The notes under the pieces are model-generated. The model was given only the letters and a program-made list of their open reading frames with translations, ran no database searches and was not told the origin of the DNA. Shown piece after piece: positions 55,835 through 64,000 of a stretch of 64,000 nt of DNA. The stretch's first letter is position 1. Every line of letters starts with the position of its first letter. A program made the position numbers and the translations under genes. Origin of the DNA: Clostridiaceae bacterium Marseille-Q4143 (GTDB lineage Bacteria > Bacillota > Clostridia > Lachnospirales > Lachnospiraceae); the NCBI GenBank assembly GCA_018228645.1, contig CP073693.1, positions 1,607,501 through 1,671,500 on the forward strand. The letters are read 5' to 3'.

Positions 55835-56277
55835 TGACAGAAAAAGGAAAATACTTTGTGCTGAAACAGAAGGCAGTGCCGGAGGTGCTGTTGAAAGTGG
55901 TAGAGGCTAAACGGATGCTGGACAGCGATCCGTCTATGACGGTACAGGAAGCAACTGACCGTCTCGGCATCAGCAGAAGTTCATTTTACAAATACAAAGA
56001 TGATATCTTTCCGTTTCATGATGAAGCGAAAGGAAAGACAGTCACGTTTGTTCTTCAGATGGAAGATGAACCGGGACTTTTATCCACCGTATTGAATACA
56101 ATTGCGGAATTTGGAGCGAATATCCTGACTATTCACCAGACGATTCCGATCAATGGGGTAGCATCCCTGACGCTCAGTGTGGAAGTGCTTCCTACTGCGG
56201 GAGATGCATCCGTCATGATCGAGAAGATCGAGGAACAGTCGGGAATCCGTTATCTGAAAATATTAGGCAGGGAGTAG
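55834..56277 (+). CDS. ACT-domain protein, PheB type (UPF0735)
   Basis: A 147-residue protein. Residues about 1-60 include a helix-turn-helix-like segment (TVQEATDRLGISRSSFYKYK) and residues 68-140 an ACT domain (VTFVLQMEDEPGLLSTVLNT). ACT domains bind amino acids. The downstream homoserine dehydrogenase has no ACT domain of its own, so this protein may supply the feedback sensor, by inference. The ATG at 55834 is seven bases from GGAGG and overlaps the prfB stop; 55831 is also possible. Confidence 0.88.
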   Translation: MTEKGKYFVLKQKAVPEVLLKVVEAKRMLDSDPSMTVQEATDRLGISRSSFYKYKDDIFPFHDEAKGKTVTFVLQMEDEPGLLSTVLNTIAEFGANILTIHQTIPINGVASLTLSVEVLPTAGDASVMIEKIEEQSGIRYLKILGRE

Positions 56278-56284
56278 AATACCA

Positions 56285-57481
56285 ATGATAAAAGCAGCAA
56301 TCATGGGATATGGCACCGTAGGATCAGGTGTATATGAAGTTATCAAAAAAAACCAGGTAAGCATCAACAAAAAAGTAGGACAGGAACTGAAAGTACAGTA
56401 TGTGCTGGACTTGAGAGAATTTCCGGGTGATCCGGTCATGGATGTCCTGACACATGATTTTGAAGATATTATCAAAGATGATGAAGTAAAGATTGTGGCA
56501 GAAGTTATGGGCGGACTGCATCCGGCCTATGAATTTACCAAACGTTGTCTGGAGGCAGGAAAAAGTGTCTGCACCTCCAATAAGGAACTGGTGGCAGAGC
56601 ATGGGGCGGAACTCATCCGGATTGCAAAAGACCATCAGGTAAACTATCTGTTTGAGGCCAGCGTAGGAGGCGGTATACCGATTATCCGTCCGCTGAATTC
56701 TTCTCTGACTGCAGATGTGATCGTGGAGATCTCCGGTATTTTAAACGGAACTACCAACTATATGCTGACCAAGATGTCCAGAGAAGGACTGAATTATGGT
56801 GATGTACTGAAAGAGGCACAGGCAAAAGGCTATGCGGAGCTTCATCCGGAAGCAGACGTGGAAGGATGGGATGCATGCCGTAAGATTGCGATTCTGACTT
56901 CTCTTGCCAGCGGCAATCAGGTGGATTTCCACGATATTTATACCGAAGGCATTACAAAGGTGACGTCCGAAGATTTCGCATATGCAAAGAAGATGGGCTG
57001 TGCCATCAAACTGCTGGCAGTCAGCAAGAAGATGGGAGAGACCTATTGTGCTATGGTAGCACCGACACTGGTCCGCAAAGAAAATCCGCTGTATATGGTA
57101 AATGACGTATTCAATGCCGTATGCGTGGAAGGAAATATGCTCGGAGCATCCATGTTCTATGGAAGCGGAGCAGGCAAGCTGCCGACCGCAAGTGCTGTGG
57201 CAGGTGACATGGTGGATGCCGCCAGACATATCGGAAAAGTTGTTACCATCTTCTGGAATCCGGAGAAGCTTACTCTGGCTCCGAAGGAGAAGATGACGCA
57301 CCGTTTCTTCGTCCGTATGAAATCCGATGCAAAAGATGCAAAGGTATTCGGCGATGTGGAGATGATCGATGCGGGAATCAGGGGAGAGATCGGATTCCTG
57401 ACACCAGTAATGTCCGAAGGGGAGTTTGAAGAAAAAGCAAAAGGACTTGGTATCATCAGCATGATCCGTATGGAAGGTTAA
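56285..57481 (+). CDS. hom: Homoserine dehydrogenase
   Basis: A 398-residue NAD(P)H-dependent enzyme making homoserine from aspartate semialdehyde. The nucleotide loop is AAIMGYGTVGSGVYEVI, catalytic Lys lies in EASVGGGIPIIRPL to GILNGTTNYMLTKM, and the substrate region is PEADVEGWDACRKIAIL. The usual C-terminal ACT domain is missing, which accounts for the short length. It is seven bases after the separate ACT protein and followed by thrH. Confidence 0.95.
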   Translation: MIKAAIMGYGTVGSGVYEVIKKNQVSINKKVGQELKVQYVLDLREFPGDPVMDVLTHDFEDIIKDDEVKIVAEVMGGLHPAYEFTKRCLEAGKSVCTSNKELVAEHGAELIRIAKDHQVNYLFEASVGGGIPIIRPLNSSLTADVIVEISGILNGTTNYMLTKMSREGLNYGDVLKEAQAKGYAELHPEADVEGWDACRKIAILTSLASGNQVDFHDIYTEGITKVTSEDFAYAKKMGCAIKLLAVSKKMGETYCAMVAPTLVRKENPLYMVNDVFNAVCVEGNMLGASMFYGSGAGKLPTASAVAGDMVDAARHIGKVVTIFWNPEKLTLAPKEKMTHRFFVRMKSDAKDAKVFGDVEMIDAGIRGEIGFLTPVMSEGEFEEKAKGLGIISMIRMEG

Positions 57482-57505
57482 TGTCTGAGACAGGAGGAAA
57501 GTATC

Positions 57506-58108
57506 ATGGATATTGTGTGTTTGGATCTGGAAGGTGTACTTGTTCCGGAAATCTGGATTGCGTTTGCTGAGGCCAGCGGAATCCCTGAACTGAAGAGAAC
57601 AACCCGGGATGAGCCGGATTATGACAAACTTATGAAATGGCGTCTCGGAATCCTGAAAGAACATGGACTTGGCCTGAAAGAGATTCAGGAGACTATTGCG
57701 AAAATTGATCCGCTGCCTGGCGCAAAGGAGTTTCTGGATGAACTCCGTTCTATTACACAGGTTATCATCATCAGTGATACCTTTACCCAGTTTGCAAAAC
57801 CGCTGATGAAGAAGCTGGGATGGCCGACGTTGTTCTGCAATTCTCTGGAGGTGGCAGAAGACGGAACCATCACCGGATTTAAAATGAGAATTGAAAACTC
57901 AAAACTGACGACGGTCAAAGCACTGCAGTCCGCAGGCTTTGAGACCATCGCTGCAGGAGACAGCTTTAATGATCTTGGAATGATCAAAGCCAGCAAGGCT
58001 GGATTCCTGTTCCGTACCACGGATCAGATTAAAAAAGATTACCCGGAACTGAGAGCTCTGGAGACCTATGACGAGTTCCTGGATGCAATTAAGGGAGCAC
58101 TTGGATAA
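57506..58108 (+). CDS. thrH: ThrH, phosphoserine phosphatase / homoserine phosphotransferase
   Basis: A 200-residue HAD-fold protein. The nucleophile Asp is in VCLDLEGVLVPEIW (DxE variant), motif II is VIIISDTFTQ, and the last Asp pair lies in AAGDSFNDLGMIKA. ThrH of Pseudomonas can transfer phosphate from phosphoserine to homoserine and so bypass homoserine kinase. Placed right after hom, it is a good candidate for the threonine branch; no thrB is in view. Confidence 0.9.
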   Translation: MDIVCLDLEGVLVPEIWIAFAEASGIPELKRTTRDEPDYDKLMKWRLGILKEHGLGLKEIQETIAKIDPLPGAKEFLDELRSITQVIIISDTFTQFAKPLMKKLGWPTLFCNSLEVAEDGTITGFKMRIENSKLTTVKALQSAGFETIAAGDSFNDLGMIKASKAGFLFRTTDQIKKDYPELRALETYDEFLDAIKGALG

Positions 58109-58114
58109 CAGAAT

Positions 58115-60262
58115 ATGGATATTATACAGAAAATAACAGAAGAACTTCAGGTAAAAAAGGGGCAGGTAGAGGCAGCTGTCAAACTGATTGATGAGGGAAA
58201 TACCATTCCGTTCATTTCCCGTTACCGTAAGGAGGCGACTGGTGCACTCAATGACGAGCAGCTTCGTAACCTTGATGAACGGCTGACCTATCTCCGAAAT
58301 CTGGAAGAAAAGAAAGCGCAGGTTATTTCCAGTATTGATGAGCAGGGAAAACTGACGGAGGAGCTGCGCGCGGCCATCGAAAATGCCCAGACGCAGGTGG
58401 CGGTGGAAGATCTTTACCGCCCGTATCGTCCGAAACGCCGTACCAGAGCCATCATTGCGAAAGAAAAAGGATTGGAAGGCCTGGCGAATGTGATTCTTCT
58501 GCAGATGACGAAGCAGCCGCTGGAAGAAGAGGCGAAGGCTTATGTATCAGAGGAAAAGGGAGTGGCAGACGAACAGGAAGCCATTGCCGGTGCCATGGAT
58601 ATTATCGCGGAGAGTATTTCCGATGAGGCAGATTACCGTACATGGATCCGGAACAAGACCATGAAAGAGGGTCTGATCAATGCGGAAGCAAAAGATGATC
58701 AGGCGCAATCTGTCTATGAGACATATTATCACTTCAGCCAGTCCATCAGTAAGATGGCAGGACATCGGACGCTGGCCCTGAACAGGGGAGAATCCGAGAA
58801 AGTGCTGACAGTGAAAGTGGAAGCCCCGGAGGCAGAGATCTTAAGCTATCTGGAAAGCCGCGTGATCAGTAAGGAAAATCCTTATACCTCTCCGGTTCTG
58901 GAAGCAGTGGTAAAGGACAGTTACAGTCGTCTCATTGCTCCAGCTATTGAGCGTGAGATCAGAAATGCACTGACTGAGGATGCGGAAGAAGGGGCTATCC
59001 GTGTGTTTGGTAAAAACCTGGAGCAGCTTCTGATGCAGCCGCCGATTGCAGGGCAGACTGTTCTTGGCTGGGATCCGGCATTCCGCACTGGCTGCAAACT
59101 GGCAGTTGTTGATCCGACCGGCAAGGTGCTGGATACGGTGGTCATCTACCCGACAGCTCCGCAGAACAAAGTAAAAGAAGCAAAAGAAGTGCTGAAAAAG
59201 CTGATCAGCAAATATCATATTACGCTCATTTCTCTTGGAAATGGAACCGCATCCAGAGAGTCTGAACAGGTGATTGTGGAACTATTGAAGGAAATCCCGG
59301 AGAAAGTGCAGTATGTCATTGTCAGCGAATCCGGAGCATCCGTCTATTCTGCCAGCAAGCTGGCGACGGAAGAGTTCCCGAACTTTGATGTGGGACAGCG
59401 GAGCGCAGCGTCTATCGCAAGACGTCTTCAGGATCCGCTGGCAGAGCTGGTGAAGATTGATCCGAAAGCCATCGGCGTCGGGCAGTATCAGCATGACATG
59501 AACCAGAAACGGCTAAACGAAGCGCTGGGCGGCGTGGTGGAAGATTCTGTCAACAAAGTCGGTGTAGACTTGAATACGGCATCAGCGCCTCTTCTGGAAT
59601 ATATTTCAGGTATCACGAAAACGCTGGCGAAAAATATTGTGGCTTACCGCGAGGCAAACGGCCGCTTTGCCGACAGACGGCAGCTTCTGAAAGTTCCAAA
59701 GCTGGGGCCGAAGGCATATGAACAGTGCGCCGGTTTCCTGCGTATCATGAACGGAGATAATCCGCTGGATGCGACCAGTGTCCATCCGGAGAGCTATGAG
59801 GCAGCAACGAAGCTTTTGACTTCCCTTGGATATTCCGCACAGGATATTGCCGGAGGCGGACTGAAGGGAATTTCAAAGAAGGTGCTTCATCCGAAGGAGA
59901 CAGCGGCTGAACTGAGCGTTGGTGAACTGACGCTTCAGGATATCGTGAAGGAACTGGAAAAACCGGCCCGTGACCCGAGAGACGAGATGCCCCGTCCGGT
60001 ACTGAGAAGTGATGTGTTGGATATGAAGGATCTGACACCGGGCATGGTGCTGAAAGGAACTGTCCGCAATATTATGGACTTCGGTGCTTTCGTGGATATC
60101 GGCGTCCATCAGGACGGCCTGGTACACGTGTCGGAAATGTCGGAGAAGTTCATCAAACACCCGCTGGATGTGGTGAAAGTCGGTGATGTAGTCGACGTGA
60201 AGGTGCTGGCGGTGGATGTGCAGAAGAAGCGGATTTCCCTGTCTATGAAGCTGCAGAAATAA
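58115..60262 (+). CDS. tex: Tex-family RNA-binding protein
   Basis: A 715-residue protein. It has an N-terminal helical region, a YqgF/RuvC-like domain (LGWDPAFRTGCKLAVVDPTG), helix-hairpin-helix motifs (KLGPKAYEQCAGFLRI) and a C-terminal S1 domain (GMVLKGTVRNIMDFGAFVDI). Tex is linked to transcription and RNA handling and to toxin expression in other bacteria, but its biochemical role is poorly defined. It starts six bases after thrH. Confidence 0.94.
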   Translation: MDIIQKITEELQVKKGQVEAAVKLIDEGNTIPFISRYRKEATGALNDEQLRNLDERLTYLRNLEEKKAQVISSIDEQGKLTEELRAAIENAQTQVAVEDLYRPYRPKRRTRAIIAKEKGLEGLANVILLQMTKQPLEEEAKAYVSEEKGVADEQEAIAGAMDIIAESISDEADYRTWIRNKTMKEGLINAEAKDDQAQSVYETYYHFSQSISKMAGHRTLALNRGESEKVLTVKVEAPEAEILSYLESRVISKENPYTSPVLEAVVKDSYSRLIAPAIEREIRNALTEDAEEGAIRVFGKNLEQLLMQPPIAGQTVLGWDPAFRTGCKLAVVDPTGKVLDTVVIYPTAPQNKVKEAKEVLKKLISKYHITLISLGNGTASRESEQVIVELLKEIPEKVQYVIVSESGASVYSASKLATEEFPNFDVGQRSAASIARRLQDPLAELVKIDPKAIGVGQYQHDMNQKRLNEALGGVVEDSVNKVGVDLNTASAPLLEYISGITKTLAKNIVAYREANGRFADRRQLLKVPKLGPKAYEQCAGFLRIMNGDNPLDATSVHPESYEAATKLLTSLGYSAQDIAGGGLKGISKKVLHPKETAAELSVGELTLQDIVKELEKPARDPRDEMPRPVLRSDVLDMKDLTPGMVLKGTVRNIMDFGAFVDIGVHQDGLVHVSEMSEKFIKHPLDVVKVGDVVDVKVLAVDVQKKRISLSMKLQK

Positions 60263-60323
60263 TTTTTCTGTTGCATAAACAGAAAAACAGAGTTATACTA
60301 CGTGATGTAAAAAAGAATAAGAG

Positions 60324-60458
60324 ATTCTTCGGGGCGGGGCGTAATTCCCCACCGGCGGTGTATTTCCTTTTGGAAAAAGAAGTCCGCGACCCGCAGCAAT
60401 GCGGCTGAACCGGTGTGATTCCGGTACCGACAGTTACAGTCTGGATGAGAGAAGAAAA
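60324..60458 (+). promoter_or_regulatory. FMN riboswitch (RFN element)
   Basis: The conserved core is complete: GGGGCGGGGCGTAATTCCCC and ACCGGCGGTG, then AGTCCGCGACCCGCAG, GAACCGGTGTGATTCCGGTA, CCGACAGTTACAGTCTGGAT and GAGAGAAGAA. P1 pairs TTCTTC with GAAGAA. FMN binding should favour the downstream terminator and lower ribU expression. Confidence 0.96.
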
Positions 60459-60484
60459 TTCCATGCGATATAAAGAAGCGTGAA

Positions 60485-60519
60485 GACCCCGGATATATCA
60501 TATCCGGGGTCTTTATATT
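60485..60519 (+). terminator. FMN riboswitch terminator
   Basis: A perfect 12-bp stem GACCCCGGATAT / ATATCCGGGGTC with a 3-base loop and a TTTATATT tail, 50 bases before the ribU start. Confidence 0.9.
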
Positions 60520-60569
60520 ACAGGAACCGTTTTCTCCGGCTGGATCTCTTGAAGAAAAGGAGAAAGATT

Positions 60570-61208
60570 ATGAAGACAACAACCGCAGCAACCGCTAATC
60601 GAACCGTAAGGACCACCACCACCACACGTACCATTGTCTGTGTGGGCATGCTGGCCGCCATTTCTACCATCCTGATGCTTTTTGAATTTCCGCTGCCATT
60701 TATCGCACCGGGATTTTATGAGCTGGATTTCAGTGAGGTGCCGATTATGATTGGTGCATTTGCGCTGGGACCGGTGGCAGGTGTTCTCACAGAGCTGGTA
60801 AAGATTCTGCTGAACCTTGTGATTAATGGAACGAATACCGCATTTGTCGGTGAATTTGCCAATTTTGTAATGGGATGTGCATTTGTTGTTCCGGCTTCTG
60901 TGATTTATAAAAGGAAGAAAAATCGTCAGCACGCGATGATCGGACTTGTAGCAGGTACCGTAATTATGTCAGCGGCAGCAGTATTTATCAATGCGCTGGT
61001 GCTTCTTCCGGCTTATGCAAAAGCATTTGGAATGCCTGTTGATGCATTTGTACAGATGGGTACAGCTATTAATCCGGCTATCAACGGTATCTGGACCTTT
61101 GTACTTCTGGCAGTGGCGCCGTTCAACCTGATCAAGGGCGTGCTGGTATCTGTGATTACCGTACTTCTTTACAAGCATATCAGTCCCATTCTGAAGGGAA
61201 CCAGATAG
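60570..61208 (+). CDS. ribU: Riboflavin ECF transporter S component RibU
   Basis: A 212-residue membrane protein with six hydrophobic segments. Segments GMLAAISTILMLFEFPLPF, FYELDFSEVPIMIGAFALG and NFVMGCAFVVPASVIY follow the RibU pattern, and the riboswitch upstream supports riboflavin. It would work with a shared EcfAAT module encoded elsewhere. The Thr-rich N-terminus (about residues 3-20) is unusual. The ATG at 60570 follows AAGGAGA. Confidence 0.93.
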   Translation: MKTTTAATANRTVRTTTTTRTIVCVGMLAAISTILMLFEFPLPFIAPGFYELDFSEVPIMIGAFALGPVAGVLTELVKILLNLVINGTNTAFVGEFANFVMGCAFVVPASVIYKRKKNRQHAMIGLVAGTVIMSAAAVFINALVLLPAYAKAFGMPVDAFVQMGTAINPAINGIWTFVLLAVAPFNLIKGVLVSVITVLLYKHISPILKGTR

Positions 61209-61225
61209 GAAACATTGTGTTTGAA

Positions 61226-61275
61226 AAAAAATTGTGCTACAATCATACCACGTATGGTTATAGCGCAATTTTTTT
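61226..61275. terminator. Long near-perfect hairpin, bidirectional terminator type
   Basis: AAAAATTGTGCTA (61227-61239) and TAGCGCAATTTTT (61261-61273) pair with one G-U, and inside them AATCATAC/GTATGGTT extend the stem to about 21 pairs. A T-run follows. It ends ribU transcription. A TACAAT box at 61238-61243, 17 bases after TTGTGT, lies within it and could be the tsaE promoter. Confidence 0.75.
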
Positions 61276-61326
61276 GCGTATACAGCCGAAATGAACCGTT
61301 ACATTTTACATTTGAGGAGAAATCAG

Positions 61327-61773
61327 ATGAGTATGGTGATAGAAAGTTTTTGCCCAGAAGATACATTTGCGCTGGGACAGAAAATAGGAGAACTGGTAAA
61401 GCCGGGAACGGTAATCTCATTGGTGGGTGACCTGGGAGTTGGCAAGACTGTATTCACCCAGGGACTGGCAAAGGGACTTGGAATTACGGAATCGGTAAAC
61501 AGTCCGACCTTTACCATTGTGCAGGTCTATGATGGCGGCCGGCTTCCTTTTTACCATTTTGACGTATATCGGATCGGTGATATCGAGGAGATGGATGAGA
61601 TCGGTTACGAGGACTACTTCTACGGAGAGGGCGTCTGCCTGATCGAGTGGGCAGATCTGATCAGGGAACTTCTGCCGGAACATACGGGCAGAATTGTCAT
61701 AGAGAAAGACCTGGAGAAAGGATTTGATTACCGCAGGATTACCCTGGAGGGAATCGACGAACTGGAGGCTTAA
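61327..61773 (+). CDS. tsaE: tRNA t6A biosynthesis ATPase TsaE
   Basis: A 148-residue P-loop ATPase. Walker A is SLVGDLGVGKTVFTQGLAKG; SPTFTIVQVY and HFDVYRI are the other family motifs. It supports threonylcarbamoylation of tRNA A37 with TsaB, TsaD and TsaC. The ATG at 61327 follows GAGGAGA. It starts a tsaE-tsaB-rimI operon. tcdA at 12182 acts later on the same modified base. Confidence 0.96.
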   Translation: MSMVIESFCPEDTFALGQKIGELVKPGTVISLVGDLGVGKTVFTQGLAKGLGITESVNSPTFTIVQVYDGGRLPFYHFDVYRIGDIEEMDEIGYEDYFYGEGVCLIEWADLIRELLPEHTGRIVIEKDLEKGFDYRRITLEGIDELEA

Positions 61774-61776
61774 AAG

Positions 61777-62565
61777 ATGATGGAAGAGACATATAAGAAA
61801 GTACTGGCGTTGGACAGTTCCGGTCTGGTAGCCAGTGTGGCTGTCGTGGAGGGTGACGGATACAACAGCAATCTGCTGGCAGAGTATACAGTGAATTATA
61901 AAAAGACCCATTCACAGACACTCCTGCCTATGCTGGACGCGATTGTGAAGATGACGGAGCTGGATCTGAAAACCATTGATGCCATTGCGGTGGCAGCAGG
62001 ACCGGGTTCTTTTACCGGACTTCGAATTGGTTCGGCTACAGCAAAAGGGCTGGGTCTTGCACTGGAAAAACCGCTGGTAGCCATTCCAACAGTAGATGCA
62101 CTGGCATATAACCTTTACGGAACAGAAGGGCTGATCTGCCCTCTCATGGATGCCAGAAGGAATCAGGTCTATACCGGAATCTATGCGTTTGAGAGCGGGA
62201 ATATGAAAGTTCTGGAACCTCAGATGGCGGTAGATATTGAAGTGATTGCAGAAAAGCTGTGCCGATATGGAAGAAATGTAGTATTTCTCGGAGACGGAGT
62301 GCCGGTATTCCGCCAGAAGCTGGAAAGTGGTCTGCTTAAGCAACTGACGGCAGCCGGAAATCAGTTTGCATTTGCTCCGGCTCATGTCAACAAACAGCGT
62401 GCGGGAGCCGTTGGTACACTGGCCTTACAGTATATCCGGGAGGGCAGAACAGAAACGGCAGATGAGCATCAGCCGGAGTACCTTCGTATGGCACAGGCAG
62501 AGCGGGAACGTGCAGAAAAAGAACAGGCAGCCAGGGAAGCGGTGCAGAATCAGGTGCATGCATGA
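61777..62565 (+). CDS. tsaB: tRNA t6A biosynthesis protein TsaB
   Basis: A 262-residue ASKHA-fold scaffold, a partner and inactive paralogue of TsaD. It opens KVLALDSSGLVASVAVVEGD and has the AAGPGSFTGLRIGSATAKGL motif. The C-terminus after about 225 is a charged, Glu/Arg/Ala-rich extension. It overlaps rimI by four bases. Confidence 0.95.
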   Translation: MMEETYKKVLALDSSGLVASVAVVEGDGYNSNLLAEYTVNYKKTHSQTLLPMLDAIVKMTELDLKTIDAIAVAAGPGSFTGLRIGSATAKGLGLALEKPLVAIPTVDALAYNLYGTEGLICPLMDARRNQVYTGIYAFESGNMKVLEPQMAVDIEVIAEKLCRYGRNVVFLGDGVPVFRQKLESGLLKQLTAAGNQFAFAPAHVNKQRAGAVGTLALQYIREGRTETADEHQPEYLRMAQAERERAEKEQAAREAVQNQVHA

Positions 62566-62987
62566 TCCGTCTGATGGAAGAGCGGGATATCCCGCAGGTG
62601 GCGGAGCTTGAACGGCTCTGTTTTTCTACTCCGTGGTCAGAGAACAGCCTGAAGGAAAGTCTTGTACGGCCGGAATACCTGTTTCTGGTAGAAGAGACGG
62701 ATGGAAAAGTGACAGCGTACGGCGGACTTCTGCAGGTGATGGAAGAAGGAGATGTGACGAATATTGCAGTACACCCCCAACATCGCCTGAAGGGAAGCGG
62801 GACACGGGTGACAGAGGCACTTCTGGAAGAAGGAAGAAAGCGCGGCATGACCACATTTACGCTGGAGGTGCGCGTGAGCAATCTGACAGCTGTCCACGTT
62901 TATGAAAAACTGGGGTTTCGTTCGGTGGGAATCCGAAAAGGGTTCTACGACGCGCCTAAGGAAGATGCCATGGTCATGTGGCAGTAA
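62562..62987 (+). CDS. rimI: Ribosomal protein alanine acetyltransferase RimI
   Basis: A 141-residue GNAT enzyme, named for acetylation of the S18 N-terminus. The acetyl-CoA loop is HPQHRLKGSGTRVTEALLEE, a variant with LKGSG rather than the usual RRxGxG. EVRVSNLTAVHVYEKLGF is the C-terminal motif. The gene order tsaE-tsaB-rimI is conserved in Firmicutes and supports the assignment. Confidence 0.92.
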   Translation: MIRLMEERDIPQVAELERLCFSTPWSENSLKESLVRPEYLFLVEETDGKVTAYGGLLQVMEEGDVTNIAVHPQHRLKGSGTRVTEALLEEGRKRGMTTFTLEVRVSNLTAVHVYEKLGFRSVGIRKGFYDAPKEDAMVMWQ

Positions 62988-63055
62988 TCTCCTATTTCCC
63001 GGAAATAAGAGCCTGTTTATAATGAAGGCATACCGGAGAAGAGGAGGAACATCAT

Positions 63056-63304
63056 ATGCGTGAGTATATGGAAAATGATAAAAATACAGTAAAGAAAATC
63101 GTCTGCAATCAGTGCGGAAAAAGCCTGCAGGTGGAAAACGGGATCGTAAAGGAAGGTGTGTTCAGAGGGGTGGCCCGCTGGGGATTCTTTTCTGAAAAGG
63201 ATGGAGAGATTCATGACTTTGATCTGTGCGAAACCTGTTATGACCGGATGGCCGGTTCTTTCCGGATTCCTGTAGAGAAGGAGGAACAGACGGAACTTTT
63301 ATAG
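63056..63304 (+). CDS. Small zinc-ribbon protein, unknown function
   Basis: An 82-residue protein with two CysxxCys knuckles: IVCNQCGKSL at about 15-24 and DLCETCYDRM at about 56-65, enough for one zinc ribbon. Between them, RGVARWGFFSEKDGEIHDFD is aromatic and acidic. I do not recognise a named family. GAGGAGG lies nine bases before the ATG. It is 8 bases before rnz. Confidence 0.8.
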   Translation: MREYMENDKNTVKKIVCNQCGKSLQVENGIVKEGVFRGVARWGFFSEKDGEIHDFDLCETCYDRMAGSFRIPVEKEEQTELL

Positions 63305-63312
63305 GAGAGAAT

Positions 63313-64000
63313 ATGATAGATGTATGTCTGCTTGGAAGCGGAGGAATGATGCCGCTTCCGTACCGTTGGCTTACTTCGTTGATGGTGCGTTATAATGGAA
63401 GCAGCCTTTTGATTGACTGCGGAGAAGGAACTCAGATTGCCATTAAAGAAAAAGGATGGAGTTTCAAACCGATCGATGTGATCTGCTTTACCCATTATCA
63501 CGGAGATCATATCAGCGGGCTTCCGGGACTTCTTCTGACCATGGGAAATGCGGATCGGAAGGAGCCTCTGACACTGATCGGACCGAAAGGACTGGAGCGT
63601 GTGGTCAATGCCTTACGTGTCATTGCGCCGGAGCTTCCATTTCCGATTATTTATAAAGAGATCAACGGGCCGGAGGAAGTGTTTGAATTGAACGGTTACC
63701 GCCTGAAGGCATTTAAGGTCAACCATAATGTGATCTGTTATGGCTATACACTGGAACTGGACCGCGCAGGAAAATTCCAGCTGGAGAAAGCTATGGCAAT
63801 GGATATTCCGAAAATGTACTGGAGCCGCCTGCAGAAGGGTGAGACCATTGTGGACGAGTTGCAGGGCAAGACATACCTGCCGGAGATGGTCATGGGTGCA
63901 CAACGAAAAGGGATTAAGCTGACCTACTGCACGGACACCCGTCCGACTCAGTCTATCGTGGATAATGCCATGCACTCAGATCTCTTTATCTGTGAAGGTA
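63313..64000 (+). CDS. rnz: Ribonuclease Z, 5' part (cut by window end)
   Basis: At least 229 residues of the tRNA 3'-processing beta-lactamase-fold nuclease. The zinc motif is FTHYHGDHISGLPG, the N-terminal LLGSGGMMPLP and LIDCGEGTQ motifs are typical, and a further ligand His is in KVNHNVICYGY. A late CTDTRPTQ holds the next Asp ligand. The reading frame is open to the last base, so the C-terminus is outside the window. AGGAGAGA precedes the ATG. Confidence 0.94.
   Translation, partial: MIDVCLLGSGGMMPLPYRWLTSLMVRYNGSSLLIDCGEGTQIAIKEKGWSFKPIDVICFTHYHGDHISGLPGLLLTMGNADRKEPLTLIGPKGLERVVNALRVIAPELPFPIIYKEINGPEEVFELNGYRLKAFKVNHNVICYGYTLELDRAGKFQLEKAMAMDIPKMYWSRLQKGETIVDELQGKTYLPEMVMGAQRKGIKLTYCTDTRPTQSIVDNAMHSDLFICEG

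Overview
The window is a chromosomal stretch of an anaerobic Firmicute, most likely a Lachnospiraceae-type gut Clostridium. The support is glgC/glgD pairing, HPr kinase (hprK), long-form HPF, a DapB of the short type, lysine and FMN riboswitches, [FeFe]-hydrogenase maturase HydE, strong AGGAGG ribosome binding sites and a clostridial type of ethanolamine locus. Species cannot be fixed from the sequence alone. It opens inside a 23S rRNA gene and closes inside rnz.

1-29.7 kb, general chromosome: 3' end of an rRNA operon; a TetR regulator and a PutP-type Na+/solute symporter; glycogen synthesis (glgC-glgD, minus strand); a small membrane protein with a KdpD/KdpE-like two-component pair; nth; an iron alcohol dehydrogenase with an aldehyde dehydrogenase; a GNAT; an overlapping cluster tcdA / rhodanese-TtcA fusion / hydE; an orphan HicB; an OmpR-type two-component system followed by a secreted triple-PepSY protein with an Asp/His tail; a candidate small RNA with a near-consensus promoter and terminator; pyrG; ftsH, uvrC, hprK, glucokinase; typA; and an SSB-like protein.

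29.8-47.4 kb, ethanolamine microcompartment locus, all on the plus strand: a GrpU-like divergent shell protein, eutG, eutS, eutP, eutA, eutB, eutC, eutL, an EutK-like shell protein with a helical C-terminal module, eutE, two near-identical eutM copies, eutT, pduL-type eutD, eutJ, a TIGR02536-like protein, eutN, a PduS-like flavo-iron-sulfur protein, a PduT-like [Fe-S] trimeric shell protein, eutH, eutQ and a DUF2284 protein. EutBC splits ethanolamine to acetaldehyde and ammonia using adenosylcobalamin. EutE makes acetyl-CoA, EutG recycles NADH by making ethanol, and PduL makes acetyl phosphate. EutA reactivates the lyase, and EutT plus a separately promoted CobA-type enzyme supply adenosylcobalamin. 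The PduS/PduT pair and the GrpU-like protein suggest a shell able to pass electrons. No EutV/EutW regulators are in the window.

47.4-64 kb: cobA; lysine riboswitch with dapA-dapB; an acidic lipoprotein; an isolated eukaryal-type hisA; hpf; secA; prfB with its programmed +1 frameshift; an ACT protein, hom and thrH (threonine branch); tex; FMN riboswitch with ribU; tsaE-tsaB-rimI; a small zinc-ribbon protein; partial rnz.

The observations most worth a second look are the GrpU-like first gene of the eut locus, the redox-type PduS/PduT components in an ethanolamine locus, the EutK-like C-terminal module, the candidate sRNA at 19160-19253, the symmetrical eut leader, and the rhodanese-TtcA fusion.
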